A stretch of DNA of 64,000 nt from Microbacterium sp. 1.5R (GTDB lineage: Bacteria > Actinomycetota > Actinomycetes > Actinomycetales > Microbacteriaceae). Below, piece by piece: positions 56,754 to 64,000 of the stretch. Within the stretch, counting starts at the first letter, position 1; each line of letters starts with the position of its first letter. Location of the stretch: positions 1 to 64,000 of the forward strand of contig NZ_CP018151.1 of NCBI RefSeq assembly GCF_001889265.1, written 5' to 3'. The position numbers and the translations under genes are program-made. Below the pieces are notes generated by a model that did not search any database, was not told the origin of the DNA, and worked only from the letters and a program-made list of their open reading frames with translations.

Positions 56754-56766
56754 GAGCGGACGTCAT

Positions 56767-56819
56767 AGAACTCCCCGACCGGAGGTCTGCACTCGTTGCG
56801 ACCCCCGGCGGGGAGTTCT
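56767..56819 (+). terminator. Hairpin after csp
   Basis: AGAACTCCCCG (56767-56777) pairs with CGGGGAGTTCT (56809-56819) across a 31-base loop, 13 bases after the stop codon. A smaller GGCCGG dyad lies just beyond. Confidence 0.65.
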
Positions 56820-56870
56820 GTGCTTTCCGGCCGGATTACCCCGGCCGGGTGGGCCCCCGGTCGGCCGAGG

Positions 56871-57536
56871 TCAGTGGAGCAGCAGCGCGCGCAGTTCGTC
56901 GGCGGATGCGGCGCGGAACGCGGCCTCATCGCCTTCGTGCGTGTCGCTGAAGCCCCACTCGACGAAGATCACCGGCACTCCGTTGGCGTTGCCGCCCTCG
57001 ACGTCGTGATGGCGATCTCCGACCAGCACGGGGCGTGAGATGTCTGCACCGCGCTCGGCCAGACGGCGCAGCGCCTCGGCGACGATGTCGGTCTTCGACG
57101 CGAGCGTCGCCTCGTCGGGCGTCGCACCGACCGTCGTCAGGAAGTACGGGCGCAGTTCGAAGAAGTCGACGATCGCATCGACCTGGATCTCGGGCTTCGA
57201 GCTGGCGGTCGCCTGAGGCACCCCTGCCGCGTGCAGATCGCGGATGATCTCGGGCACGCCCGGGTAGGTCGCGACATCGGTCGTGTATCCGTCGGCCTTG
57301 CCGAGTGTCCGATAGAAGGTGACCGCCTCGGTCGCCTGCTCGGGGGTCATCGCCGCCTGCGCCTGAAACGACTCGAACATGGGCGGCCCGATCCAGTGCA
57401 CGAGCTGTTCGCGCGTGGGAGCAGGGTGACCGAAGTGCGTGAGGGCGACGTTCAGACGGCGCAGGATGCCGACCGACGCGTCGGCGATCGTGCCGTCGAC
57501 GTCCCAGAGCACGCACGAATAGGGGGAAGAAGCCAT
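56871..57536 (-). CDS. HAD-family phosphatase (phosphoglycolate phosphatase-like)
   Basis: The product is 221 aa. HAD motif I is WDVDGTIAD (nucleophile and acid Asp pair), motif II TASSKP, motif III Lys in LASKTDI, and motif IV VGDRHHDVEGG. The cap is the helical type of the Gph/PGMB subgroup. The ATG lies seven bases after TAGGCT on the minus strand (rc of 57544-57549). The substrate is unknown. Confidence 0.88.
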   Translation of the reverse strand: MASSPYSCVLWDVDGTIADASVGILRRLNVALTHFGHPAPTREQLVHWIGPPMFESFQAQAAMTPEQATEAVTFYRTLGKADGYTTDVATYPGVPEIIRDLHAAGVPQATASSKPEIQVDAIVDFFELRPYFLTTVGATPDEATLASKTDIVAEALRRLAERGADISRPVLVGDRHHDVEGGNANGVPVIFVEWGFSDTHEGDEAAFRAASADELRALLLH

Positions 57537-57599
57537 ACCTTCCAGCCTATGGGCAGTGCACGACGCGACCGACCGCGGTGGACATCTGTGCAGATGGCC

Positions 57600-58295
57600 T
57601 CAGAACAGGCGGGGAATGCCGGACTCGATGCCCTTCATGTCGTCGTAGTCGAGCACGAGGCAGCGGATGCCGCGGTCCTCGGCGAGCACCCGCGCCTGCG
57701 GCTTGATCTCCTGCGCGGCGAAGACGCCCTGCACCGGCGCGAGGTGCGGGTCGCGGCCCAGCAGCTCGAGATAGCGGGTGAGCTGCTCGACACCGTCGAT
57801 GTCTCCGCGCCGCTTGATCTCGACAGCGATCGCCGCGCCGGCGGCATCCCGCACGAGCAGGTCGACGGGACCGATCGCGGTCGGGTACTCGCGGCGCACC
57901 AGGGTCGCGCCGTCGGAGATGCGCTCGACCTGCTCGGCGAGCAGGCGCTGCAGATCGGCTTCGACGCCGTCCTTCTGCAGACCGGGGTCGACGCCGAGGT
58001 CGTGGTTGGTGTCGTGCAGGATCTCGTAGATCTGCACGCGGAGCGCGTCGCCGGTCTTCTTGTGCGTCACGCGCCACACCTCCGTGACGCCGGCGATGGA
58101 TTCCTCCTCGCCGGGTTCCTCGGCCGCGAGGGAGCACGGCGGGCTCATCCAGTTCAGCGGCTTGTAGCTGCCGCCGTCGGAGTGCACGAGCAGACTCCCG
58201 TCTCCCTTGTGCACGAGCAGACGCGTGGCGAGCGGGAGGTGGGCATTGAGGCGGCCCGTGTAATCCACGGAGCAGCGGGCGATGACGAGACGCAC
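57600..58295 (-). CDS. nucS: Mismatch-specific endonuclease NucS/EndoMS
   Basis: The product is 231 aa. An N-terminal DNA-binding domain and a C-terminal RecB-like nuclease domain: the active-site Asp is in GPVDLLVRD, with Glu and Lys in AVEIKRRGD. NucS replaces MutS/MutL mismatch repair in most Actinobacteria. The C-terminal hydrophobic tail ESGIPRLF is probably the beta-clamp-binding end. The GTG at 58295 is six bases after TAGGCT, which indicates a leaderless mRNA. Confidence 0.93.
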   Translation of the reverse strand: MRLVIARCSVDYTGRLNAHLPLATRLLVHKGDGSLLVHSDGGSYKPLNWMSPPCSLAAEEPGEEESIAGVTEVWRVTHKKTGDALRVQIYEILHDTNHDLGVDPGLQKDGVEADLQRLLAEQVERISDGATLVRREYPTAIGPVDLLVRDAAGAAIAVEIKRRGDIDGVEQLTRYLELLGRDPHLAPVQGVFAAQEIKPQARVLAEDRGIRCLVLDYDDMKGIESGIPRLF

Positions 58296-58442
58296 CCGTC
58301 GAGCCTACTTCGTCGGGTCGACTCGTTCTGCTGATGTCAGCATCAGCGCCGAAGTTTCCACATCTGCGGCGGATCGACTCCCGTCGTCGATTACATCGGA
58401 CTGGATCCTGACATTCTGGGCGGACAGGTCAAGGATGAGGAG

Positions 58443-58769
58443 ATGACGGTGTCGATAGAGCTGGTGACCATGATCGTGACCGTCGCGACCACGCTGCTGG
58501 GGCTTGCCGCAGGCTTCGGATGGATGATCACGCGCACGGATGCGCGGTTCGAGATGTTCGAGCAGCGTATGGATGCGAGGTTCGAGAAGGTCGAGCAGCG
58601 CATGGATGCGAGGTTCGAGAAGTTCGAGCAGCGCATGGATGCGCGGTTCGAGAAGGTCGAGCAGCGCATGGATGCGAGGTTCGAGAAGGTGGACGTCGAG
58701 CTCGGAGAGGTGAAGATCGCCATCGCCCGACTCGAAGGCCCGGCGCCACGTCTGCTTGTCGCCCGCTGA
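58443..58769 (+). CDS. Membrane protein with 11-residue coiled-coil repeats
   Basis: The product is 108 aa. An N-terminal transmembrane helix (about 6-30, VTMIVTVATTLLGLAAGFGWM) precedes four to five repeats of an 11-residue unit (RMDARFEKVEQ) and a short helical tail. The 11-residue period suggests a right-handed or near-straight coiled coil. Function unknown. A GAGGAG site directly abuts the ATG. The stop codon is two bases from the convergent MFS gene. Confidence 0.78.
   Translation: MTVSIELVTMIVTVATTLLGLAAGFGWMITRTDARFEMFEQRMDARFEKVEQRMDARFEKFEQRMDARFEKVEQRMDARFEKVDVELGEVKIAIARLEGPAPRLLVAR
58539..58700 (+). repeat. Tandem 33-bp repeat encoding the 11-residue unit
   Basis: Units start at 58539, 58572, 58605, 58638 and (partial) 58671. 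They read GATGCGNGGTTCGAG..., differing only at a few positions (MF, KV, KF). The high DNA identity means copy number could change by slippage. Confidence 0.85.
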
Positions 58770-58770
58770 T

Positions 58771-60021
58771 CTACGAGGCTGACTTCGCGGTGACCGGCGG
58801 CGTCGACATCTCGTCCTTGCGGAGCGGGCGCGCGGCACCCGAGAACAGGCCGGACAACACGACCAGGCCGACGAGGATGTAGAGCGTGTTGAGCAGTCCG
58901 ATGTGCTCGCTGATGAAGCCGAGCACGGGCGGGCCGCCCAGGAACGAGATGTAGCCGATCGTCGCGGCTGCGCTCACTCGCGCGGCCGCCTTGGCGGGGT
59001 CGTCTGCGGCGGCGGACATACCGAGCGGGAAGCCGAGAGAAGCGCCGACGCCCCACAGCGCTGCGCCCACGAAGACGAGAGGAAGGCTGGGGGCGAGGAT
59101 GAAGAGCAGGATCCCGGATGCGGCGGCAACCGCGAGGATGCGCAGCACGGCGACGCGGCCGAACCTGTCGACCAGGGGGCCTCCGAAGACGCGGACGACG
59201 GTCATCGCGACCGAGAACGTCGCGAGCGCGGCGGCGCCCAGTGCGGTGCCGCCTCCGTGGTCTTCGGCGACGCCGAGGGCGAGCCAGTCGTTGGCACCGC
59301 CCTCTGCGAACGACATGCCGAGCATGACGACGCCGATCGCGTAGGTGCGCGGTTCGCGCCAGGCGGACATCGCGACGTGCATCCGTTCCCGCCAGTGCGG
59401 CTTCTCTGCGTCGTCTGCCGCGGGGTCGAGCGCCTCTTCGCGTCGCGGCACGTTCGCGATGCTGGCGATGCCGATGGCGGCGATCGCGACGGAGATGACG
59501 AGCGTATGGGTGAAGACGTCGATGTGCAGCTGTGCGGCAAGCGCCCCCAGCCCGGCGCCGATCACGGTGCCGAAGCTGAAGAAGGCGTGGAAGAGGGGCA
59601 GGATCGTCTTGCCCGAGTGCTGCTCGATCGCGGTGGCCTCGACGTTCATCATGACGTCGACGCAGCCGTTGCCGAGTCCGAACAGCACGAGACCGATCAG
59701 CACCACGGAGTACGAGCCGAGGACGTTGGCGCCGATGCCGATGAGGGCCACGCCCGAGGCGAAGGTGAAGATCGACACCATCATGCCGAGGCGCGCGCCG
59801 GTGCGTGCCATGATCGCGGGGCTGGTCGAGATGCCGATGATCGAGGCGATGCCCGCGCCGAGCAGCAGCATGCCCACCTGAGCCTTGTCGACCTCGAGGG
59901 CGAGCTTGATGTCGGGGACACGGGACGCCCAGGTCGCGATCGAGAGACCGCTGGCGAGGAAGATCGCGAAGATCGCGGTGCGCCAGCGCACGTACTGCGA
60001 TCGGGAGAGAGCCGTGTCCAT
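58771..60021 (-). CDS. MFS transporter (putative sugar or peptide permease)
   Basis: The product is 416 aa with about 12 helices, starting MDTALSRSQYVRWRTAIFAIFLASG. Charged loop motif RTGARLG is present after helix 2. Resembles FucP/YbjJ-type MFS proteins. The ATG at 60021 lies seven bases after TATGCT on the minus strand. The longer reading frame through the promoter region is rejected. A 16-bp palindrome immediately upstream points to control by the divergent LacI gene. Confidence 0.86.
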   Translation of the reverse strand: MDTALSRSQYVRWRTAIFAIFLASGLSIATWASRVPDIKLALEVDKAQVGMLLLGAGIASIIGISTSPAIMARTGARLGMMVSIFTFASGVALIGIGANVLGSYSVVLIGLVLFGLGNGCVDVMMNVEATAIEQHSGKTILPLFHAFFSFGTVIGAGLGALAAQLHIDVFTHTLVISVAIAAIGIASIANVPRREEALDPAADDAEKPHWRERMHVAMSAWREPRTYAIGVVMLGMSFAEGGANDWLALGVAEDHGGGTALGAAALATFSVAMTVVRVFGGPLVDRFGRVAVLRILAVAAASGILLFILAPSLPLVFVGAALWGVGASLGFPLGMSAAADDPAKAAARVSAAATIGYISFLGGPPVLGFISEHIGLLNTLYILVGLVVLSGLFSGAARPLRKDEMSTPPVTAKSAS

Positions 60022-60033
60022 GCGGATCAGCAT

Positions 60034-60049
60034 ATCGAATCGATTCGAT
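60034..60049. promoter_or_regulatory. LacI operator between divergent MFS and lacI genes
   Basis: ATCGAATCGATTCGAT is a perfect 16-bp palindrome with the LacI-family core AATCGATT. It directly abuts the MFS -10 box (rc of 60029-60034) and lies in the -35 region of the lacI gene promoter (-10 TATCCT at 60069-60074). Confidence 0.8.
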
Positions 60050-60080
60050 GATCGGGAAGCCGGGGAGCTATCCTCGGAGT

Positions 60081-61142
60081 ATGACGAGCCACGACAGCCC
60101 GCGCCGAGCGACGATCGCCGATGTCGCACGCGAGGCGGGAGTTGCCACGTCGACGGCATCCGTCGTCTTCAGCGGCAAGGCCAACGTCGCACCGGCCACG
60201 CGCGAGCGGGTGCTCGCCGCAGCGGCGGCCCTCGGGTATGCCGGTCCCGACCCGCGCGCCGCATCGCTGCGTCGAGGACGCAGCGGCATCGTCGCGGTCG
60301 TGCTCGAGGGGCACCTGCGTGCGGCGTTCCTCGACCCGGTGACCACCGCCATGATGGACGGCCTGACCGATGGGATGGCCGAGCTCAGTGCCGGCATCCT
60401 GCTGATGCGCGACGAGCCGGGCGACGACGAGTCGTCTCTCTCGAACGCACCCGTCGATGCGGTCGTGCTGATCGGGTGCTCGGGGCGCGCCAAGGCGTCG
60501 CTCGACATCGTGCGCAGCCGGGGCCTGCCGGTCGTCGTGATCGAGGGCGACGCGGGAGAGGGCATCCCGAAGATCCTGCTCGACAACTCTGCGGCGGCCG
60601 CGGACGTCGCACGTCACCTGCGCGACCTCGGGCACCGCGACGTCGCACTCGTCACGCTGCCGCTCGACACCCGTCGCGAGCGGGGACCGGTCACTCAGGA
60701 GCGAATCGACGCGGCGACGGTGGATGTGACCATCGATCGCCTCGCCGGCATGCGCGAGATCTTTCCCGACGCGCCCGCGATCTCGGCCGGAGGCAGCTTC
60801 ATCGACGAGGGGCTCCTCGCCGGACGGCATCTGCTGGCGGATGCCGAGACGCGGCCCACGGCGATCCTCGCTCAGAGCGATCTGATCGCCGTCGGCATCA
60901 TCCGCGCCGCGGAGGAGCTGGGACTGCGCGTGCCCGAAGACCTGTCGGTCGCGGGTTTCGACGGGATCGCCGCCGATGGGCTCGGCGACCTCGTGCTCAC
61001 GACCAGCGTGCAGCCGGCGGTCGAGAAGGGGCGCGCCGCAGGGGAGCAGGTCGCGCGGATGCTCCGGGGAGAAGCCGGCCAGACCCTGCACCTCACGTGT
61101 CGGTTCCGCGAGGGAACGACCACCGCGGCACCGGCTCGCTGA
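60081..61142 (+). CDS. LacI-family regulator of the MFS transporter
   Basis: The product is 353 aa. The helix-turn-helix is ATIADVAREAGVATSTASVVF, with GKANVAPATRERV as hinge helix, followed by a periplasmic-binding-like domain. The ATG lies six bases after TATCCT, a leaderless arrangement. Divergent from the MFS gene and its palindromic operator, it probably represses both. The effector is unknown. Confidence 0.9.
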   Translation: MTSHDSPRRATIADVAREAGVATSTASVVFSGKANVAPATRERVLAAAAALGYAGPDPRAASLRRGRSGIVAVVLEGHLRAAFLDPVTTAMMDGLTDGMAELSAGILLMRDEPGDDESSLSNAPVDAVVLIGCSGRAKASLDIVRSRGLPVVVIEGDAGEGIPKILLDNSAAAADVARHLRDLGHRDVALVTLPLDTRRERGPVTQERIDAATVDVTIDRLAGMREIFPDAPAISAGGSFIDEGLLAGRHLLADAETRPTAILAQSDLIAVGIIRAAEELGLRVPEDLSVAGFDGIAADGLGDLVLTTSVQPAVEKGRAAGEQVARMLRGEAGQTLHLTCRFREGTTTAAPAR

Positions 61143-61164
61143 CACCGGGTCGCTGCGGTCTCGC

Positions 61165-62664
61165 TCAGCTGCGCTGCGGTCCCAGGGGCAGGGTCTGACT
61201 GCCGAAGTCCAGGATCGAGTACCGGCCGCACTCGACCACACGCTCAGGCTGCACCGCCTGCGGAAGATCCCACGGCACGGTCTGCGAATCCTCGACGAGG
61301 AAGGACACCTCGCCGACTGCGAAGTCCGTGCGGTTGACCAGCCACGCGTAGCCGTTGAGCTGATGATCGACCTGGACGAGGCGCGAGGGGTCTGCGACAT
61401 GCAGTGCGGGCAGACGAACGGTCCAGAACTGTCCGGCGCCCGTGCGACCGGAGGCGTCGACCCAGTCCCTCACGCACGCGAGATCGGGGTCCGGCCGGGC
61501 GGCCGCGTCCGCCAGGCGCGGGATGCTGAGGCCGCCGACGACGAGAAGCACCACGCCGACGATGGCAGCTGTCGAACGACGCAGGCGGGCGGGGAGGCGA
61601 ATCGCGCGAGGTGACGCGACGAGCACGAGCACCGGAGCGAAGACGAGAGGCTGCAGGTAGCGCGCGGCATGCGTGCCCAGCGCGATCGCCCCGACGACGA
61701 CGACGATCGGTGCCGCCCAGGCCATCGCGGCGACGAGACGGGTTCCCGGGTCGCCCTGTTGCGCCGTTCTCACGACGGCGAAGACGATGAGGGCGACGGT
61801 GACCAGCAGCCCGATCAGCCCGGGGAGGCTCTGACCGCGTTCGGCGATGAGCCGTGCGTAATAGCCGACCGACTCGTGCCAGTGGTCGGGCTGCGCGTAG
61901 CCGACGCCGGTGTTCGCGATCCATGCCGCGAACGGAATACGAGCCAGGAAGCCCGCGGTGGTGCCGGCGAGCAGCACCGCGATGAGGGCGAGGATCTGCG
62001 CACGCCGCGACGGCGACACGGCGGCGATGCCCAGGATGATCGCGAGGGGGAGGGTCGCCCACACCGCGTACAGCGGGTTCGAGAGAGCCGATATGAGCGC
62101 GACGGCGCCGAGAGCGATCGACGGCGAGGCTCTGAGGCGGCCGTCATCGATCACGCGCCGCACGATGCCGACCGTGATGACGACGCCGATCACGGTCGCC
62201 GAGTAGTAGGTGGTCGTCAGCTGCAAGGATGCGAGGTCGAGCGCCTCTCGCGACGCCGAGACATCGGTCATCGCGAGCATGCCGAACACCCCGAGCGCGA
62301 CGACGGACCAGGTGACGGGCGCAGAACCCGCGCGGCCGCGGCCGGCGACGAGCCGGATGGCTCCATAGAGGGCGAGGAGATTGACGACCGCGCTGATCGT
62401 GAAGAGGCCGTTCACCGTCGCAGGCACGGCGGCGTCGATCGCGGTGAACGCCGCGGTCTCGGGCAGGAACAGCACGCTCGACATCGCCCAGTCGAGCGAT
62501 TCTCCCGAGAGCAGCGACCGCGCGAGCATCGCGACGACCAGTGAATCGCCGTCTCGGAAGAGCAGGTCGGACCGGGCTGACGACGCGACCACGGATGCGG
62601 TGACGATCGACACGGCGGCAGCGCACATCCAGCCGGCCAGCTCGCGCACCCACGTCCGAGTCAC
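61165..62664 (-). CDS. Polytopic membrane protein (possible GT-C-type glycosyltransferase)
   Basis: The product is 499 aa. About 10-11 hydrophobic helices run to residue 385, followed by an extracellular tail of about 110 residues. The first outside loop has SSARSDLLFRDGDSLVVAMLARS; acidic residues in this loop are where GT-C enzymes hold their catalytic Asp, but no certain motif is present. I cannot name the function. GTG start at 62664, with a weak CAGAGT box six bases upstream. Confidence 0.6.
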   Translation of the reverse strand: MTRTWVRELAGWMCAAAVSIVTASVVASSARSDLLFRDGDSLVVAMLARSLLSGESLDWAMSSVLFLPETAAFTAIDAAVPATVNGLFTISAVVNLLALYGAIRLVAGRGRAGSAPVTWSVVALGVFGMLAMTDVSASREALDLASLQLTTTYYSATVIGVVITVGIVRRVIDDGRLRASPSIALGAVALISALSNPLYAVWATLPLAIILGIAAVSPSRRAQILALIAVLLAGTTAGFLARIPFAAWIANTGVGYAQPDHWHESVGYYARLIAERGQSLPGLIGLLVTVALIVFAVVRTAQQGDPGTRLVAAMAWAAPIVVVVGAIALGTHAARYLQPLVFAPVLVLVASPRAIRLPARLRRSTAAIVGVVLLVVGGLSIPRLADAAARPDPDLACVRDWVDASGRTGAGQFWTVRLPALHVADPSRLVQVDHQLNGYAWLVNRTDFAVGEVSFLVEDSQTVPWDLPQAVQPERVVECGRYSILDFGSQTLPLGPQRS

Positions 62665-62711
62665 GGGGCTACTCTGCCACGAGCCCGCGGCAGACCCGGG
62701 CAGCGGAGCGG

Positions 62712-63038
62712 TCAGGAGACCTGCGACCTCAGATCCCAGACCTGCTCCAGGGGAGCGGTGCCCTCGGCGCCGTCTTCGTCGCGGAAGAGCTCGACGAAGC
62801 GACCGATGTCGGCCTGCCAGGCGTGGTCGGCCGGATCGTCCTCGAGCGCGGCGATCGCGGCATCCCAGTCATCGCACTCGACCAGGTGGAACAGGCGCCG
62901 GCCCGACCTCCAGATCGTCCAGTCGTGGATGCCGATGCGCGCGAAGGTCTCGGCGAGAGCATCCGGGATGCGGGCGTGGTTCGTGCGGTAGTCGTCGACC
63001 GCGCCGTCGCGGATCTCGGAGTGCAGAGCGATGCGCAT
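62712..63038 (-). CDS. L-rhamnose/L-fucose-type sugar mutarotase
   Basis: The product is 108 aa of the RhaM/DUF718 family: MRIALHSEIRDGAVDDYRTNHARIP, a conserved WTIWRSGRRLFHLVE and a Trp-rich tail. The fold interconverts alpha and beta anomers. Next to an alpha-L-fucosidase, L-fucose is the likelier substrate than rhamnose. An AGGA-type RBS precedes the ATG. It follows the fucosidase gene after 15 bases and is co-transcribed. Confidence 0.85.
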   Translation of the reverse strand: MRIALHSEIRDGAVDDYRTNHARIPDALAETFARIGIHDWTIWRSGRRLFHLVECDDWDAAIAALEDDPADHAWQADIGRFVELFRDEDGAEGTAPLEQVWDLRSQVS

Positions 63039-63053
63039 GAGAGGGTCCTTCCG

Positions 63054-64000
63054 TCAGTCCCTGGGCTGGAACGAGATCGCGACCGGGGTCGTCGCGTCCG
63101 CCACCTCGACCAGGATGGCACCATCGACGCGTTCCGCGATCACCGGATGCTCTCCGATCCGTGCGCTGCTCTCGTCGAGCAGGCCGTGCGGATCGGGGAG
63201 CTCGACGTGTCCGTTCCGGTCGACGACCGCGTGCACCGCGTCATCCGTGCGTGTCCAGCGCATCCAGGGGTCGTCGGACGCCGGCATCCGCTCTTCCGGT
63301 CGCGCACCGAACACGGCGTGCCCGTACTGCCTGTTCCAGTGGCCGATGCCCTCGAGGGTCTCTCGTTGCAGATCGGGGATGCGGCCGGACGCCTCGAGGC
63401 CGATGTTGAGCAGCAGGTTGCCGCCGCGTGAGACCACGTCGACGAGCAGAAGCACGGCCTCGTGCGCCGACAGCAGGTGCTCGCTCGTCTCCCTGCGGTT
63501 GTGGCCGAACGAGAGTCCGATCCCCCGGGTGTTCTCCCACGCCTCGCCGACCTCGACTGCGGTGCCGTGCACGTACTCGCTGGTGCGGAAGTCCCAGTGG
63601 GACTCGCCCCAGCGATCGTTGACGACGCCCTCGGGAACCTGTGCGTAGAACCTCTGGAAGGCGTGGGCGATGCTCTTCGGCCCCGGCTCGATTCCCGCAG
63701 CCGGCCACCGGATGTCGCCCCAGAGGATGTCGGGACGATAGCGGTCGATCAGGTCGATGACGTGGTCGTGCGCATATTCCGCGTAGGCGAGGTCATCGGG
63801 GGCGGGGGCGCCGTCATGGTCGATGGGCGGCAGGTCGGAGAAGTGCCAGTCGAGACCGCCCGAGTAATACACGCCGAAGCGGAGGCCGGCCGCGCGCGTC
63901 GCGTCGGCGAAGGCTCCGATGAGGTCCTGCCCTGGGCCACGGGCGACGGTGTTGCGCCCATCCGTTCCCGGTGCGTCCCAGAGTGTGACGCCGTCGTGGT
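63054..64000 (-). CDS. Alpha-L-fucosidase GH29 (partial, N-terminus outside window)
   Basis: At least 314 aa are encoded; the frame stays open to the window edge, so the N-terminus is missing. The first visible residues are HDGVTLWDAPGTDGRNT, followed by GLRFGVYYSGGLDW, both GH29 active-site-barrel segments. The probable nucleophile Asp is in DILWGDIRWP. It would release L-fucose from glycans. No lectin or dockerin domain is seen at the C-terminus. The mutarotase follows in the same operon. Confidence 0.88.
   Translation of the reverse strand, partial: HDGVTLWDAPGTDGRNTVARGPGQDLIGAFADATRAAGLRFGVYYSGGLDWHFSDLPPIDHDGAPAPDDLAYAEYAHDHVIDLIDRYRPDILWGDIRWPAAGIEPGPKSIAHAFQRFYAQVPEGVVNDRWGESHWDFRTSEYVHGTAVEVGEAWENTRGIGLSFGHNRRETSEHLLSAHEAVLLLVDVVSRGGNLLLNIGLEASGRIPDLQRETLEGIGHWNRQYGHAVFGARPEERMPASDDPWMRWTRTDDAVHAVVDRNGHVELPDPHGLLDESSARIGEHPVIAERVDGAILVEVADATTPVAISFQPRD

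Noticed and set aside
58539..58700. CRISPR-like regular repeat
   Set aside because: The repeats are contiguous, in frame and encode a coiled coil; there are no spacers and no cas genes.

Overview
The window looks like the replication-origin end of a high-G+C actinobacterial chromosome, most likely Microbacterium or a close relative in the Microbacteriaceae. The evidence is the order dnaA-dnaN-recF-dciA-gyrB-gyrA, the tRNA-Ile/tRNA-Ala pair after gyrA, the crgA/class E sortase/pabA/pknB-pknA-pbpA-rodA-pstP-fhaB-fhaA block, a NucS mismatch endonuclease, and G+C-rich codon use throughout. I see no insertion sequence, prophage, integrase or CRISPR array. The species assignment is inferred from gene content and order, not from a search.

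Layout. 1-9951: replication genes, with oriC between dnaA and dnaN. 10-13 kb: a sensor kinase/response regulator/surface-protein operon, then two tRNAs. 13.4-19.3 kb: small enzymes and hypotheticals (DUF3253, Xaa-Pro peptidase, DUF1801, NUDIX, YbaK, cyclophilin, rhomboid). 19.4-30.3 kb: the conserved cell-division and wall-growth block with Ser/Thr kinases, phosphatase and FHA proteins. 30.5-37.4 kb: tRNA-Leu, uncharacterised small genes, an LCP wall ligase, a siderophore-interacting protein, an aldo/keto reductase and arr (rifampin ADP-ribosyltransferase). 37.4-45.5 kb: a catabolic cluster (kdgK-like kinase, KDPG aldolase, ManD dehydratase, MFS symporter, idonate/gulonate-type dehydrogenase, UxuB-type reductase) with a divergent LacI regulator. 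45.5-49.2 kb: a two-component system facing an ABC transporter. 49.3-52.5 kb: fdhD and a molybdopterin oxidoreductase. 52.5-56 kb: a MarR/MFS efflux pair, an AKR and an AroE-like dehydrogenase. 56.0-56.5 kb: a 540-base gene-free stretch that I read as a structured small-RNA gene plus the csp promoter region. 56.5-61.1 kb: csp, a HAD phosphatase, nucS, a coiled-coil protein, and a divergent MFS/LacI pair. 61.2 kb to the end: a polytopic membrane protein, a sugar mutarotase and a GH29 alpha-L-fucosidase cut by the window edge.

How the parts fit. The 44.3-37.4 kb operon can convert L-gulonate or L-idonate through fructuronate and mannonate to KDG, KDPG, pyruvate and glyceraldehyde-3-phosphate. 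A near-consensus promoter, with a perfect palindrome in its spacer, lies upstream beside the LacI gene. The kinase/phosphatase/FHA genes share an operon with the elongasome genes pbpA and rodA.

Most notable beyond ordinary genes: (i) a probable ncRNA at about 56106-56245 with two hairpins carrying identical C-rich loops; (ii) about eighteen genes whose start codon lies 6-7 bases after a TANNNT-type -10 box, which suggests leaderless mRNAs and was used here to choose starts; (iii) extra DnaA-box/GTTAAC clusters at 13.3 and 19.35 kb; (iv) an AT-rich palindrome plus leader hairpin ahead of an uncharacterised two-gene cassette at 31.2 kb; (v) a protein built on 11-residue coiled-coil repeats at 58.4 kb.
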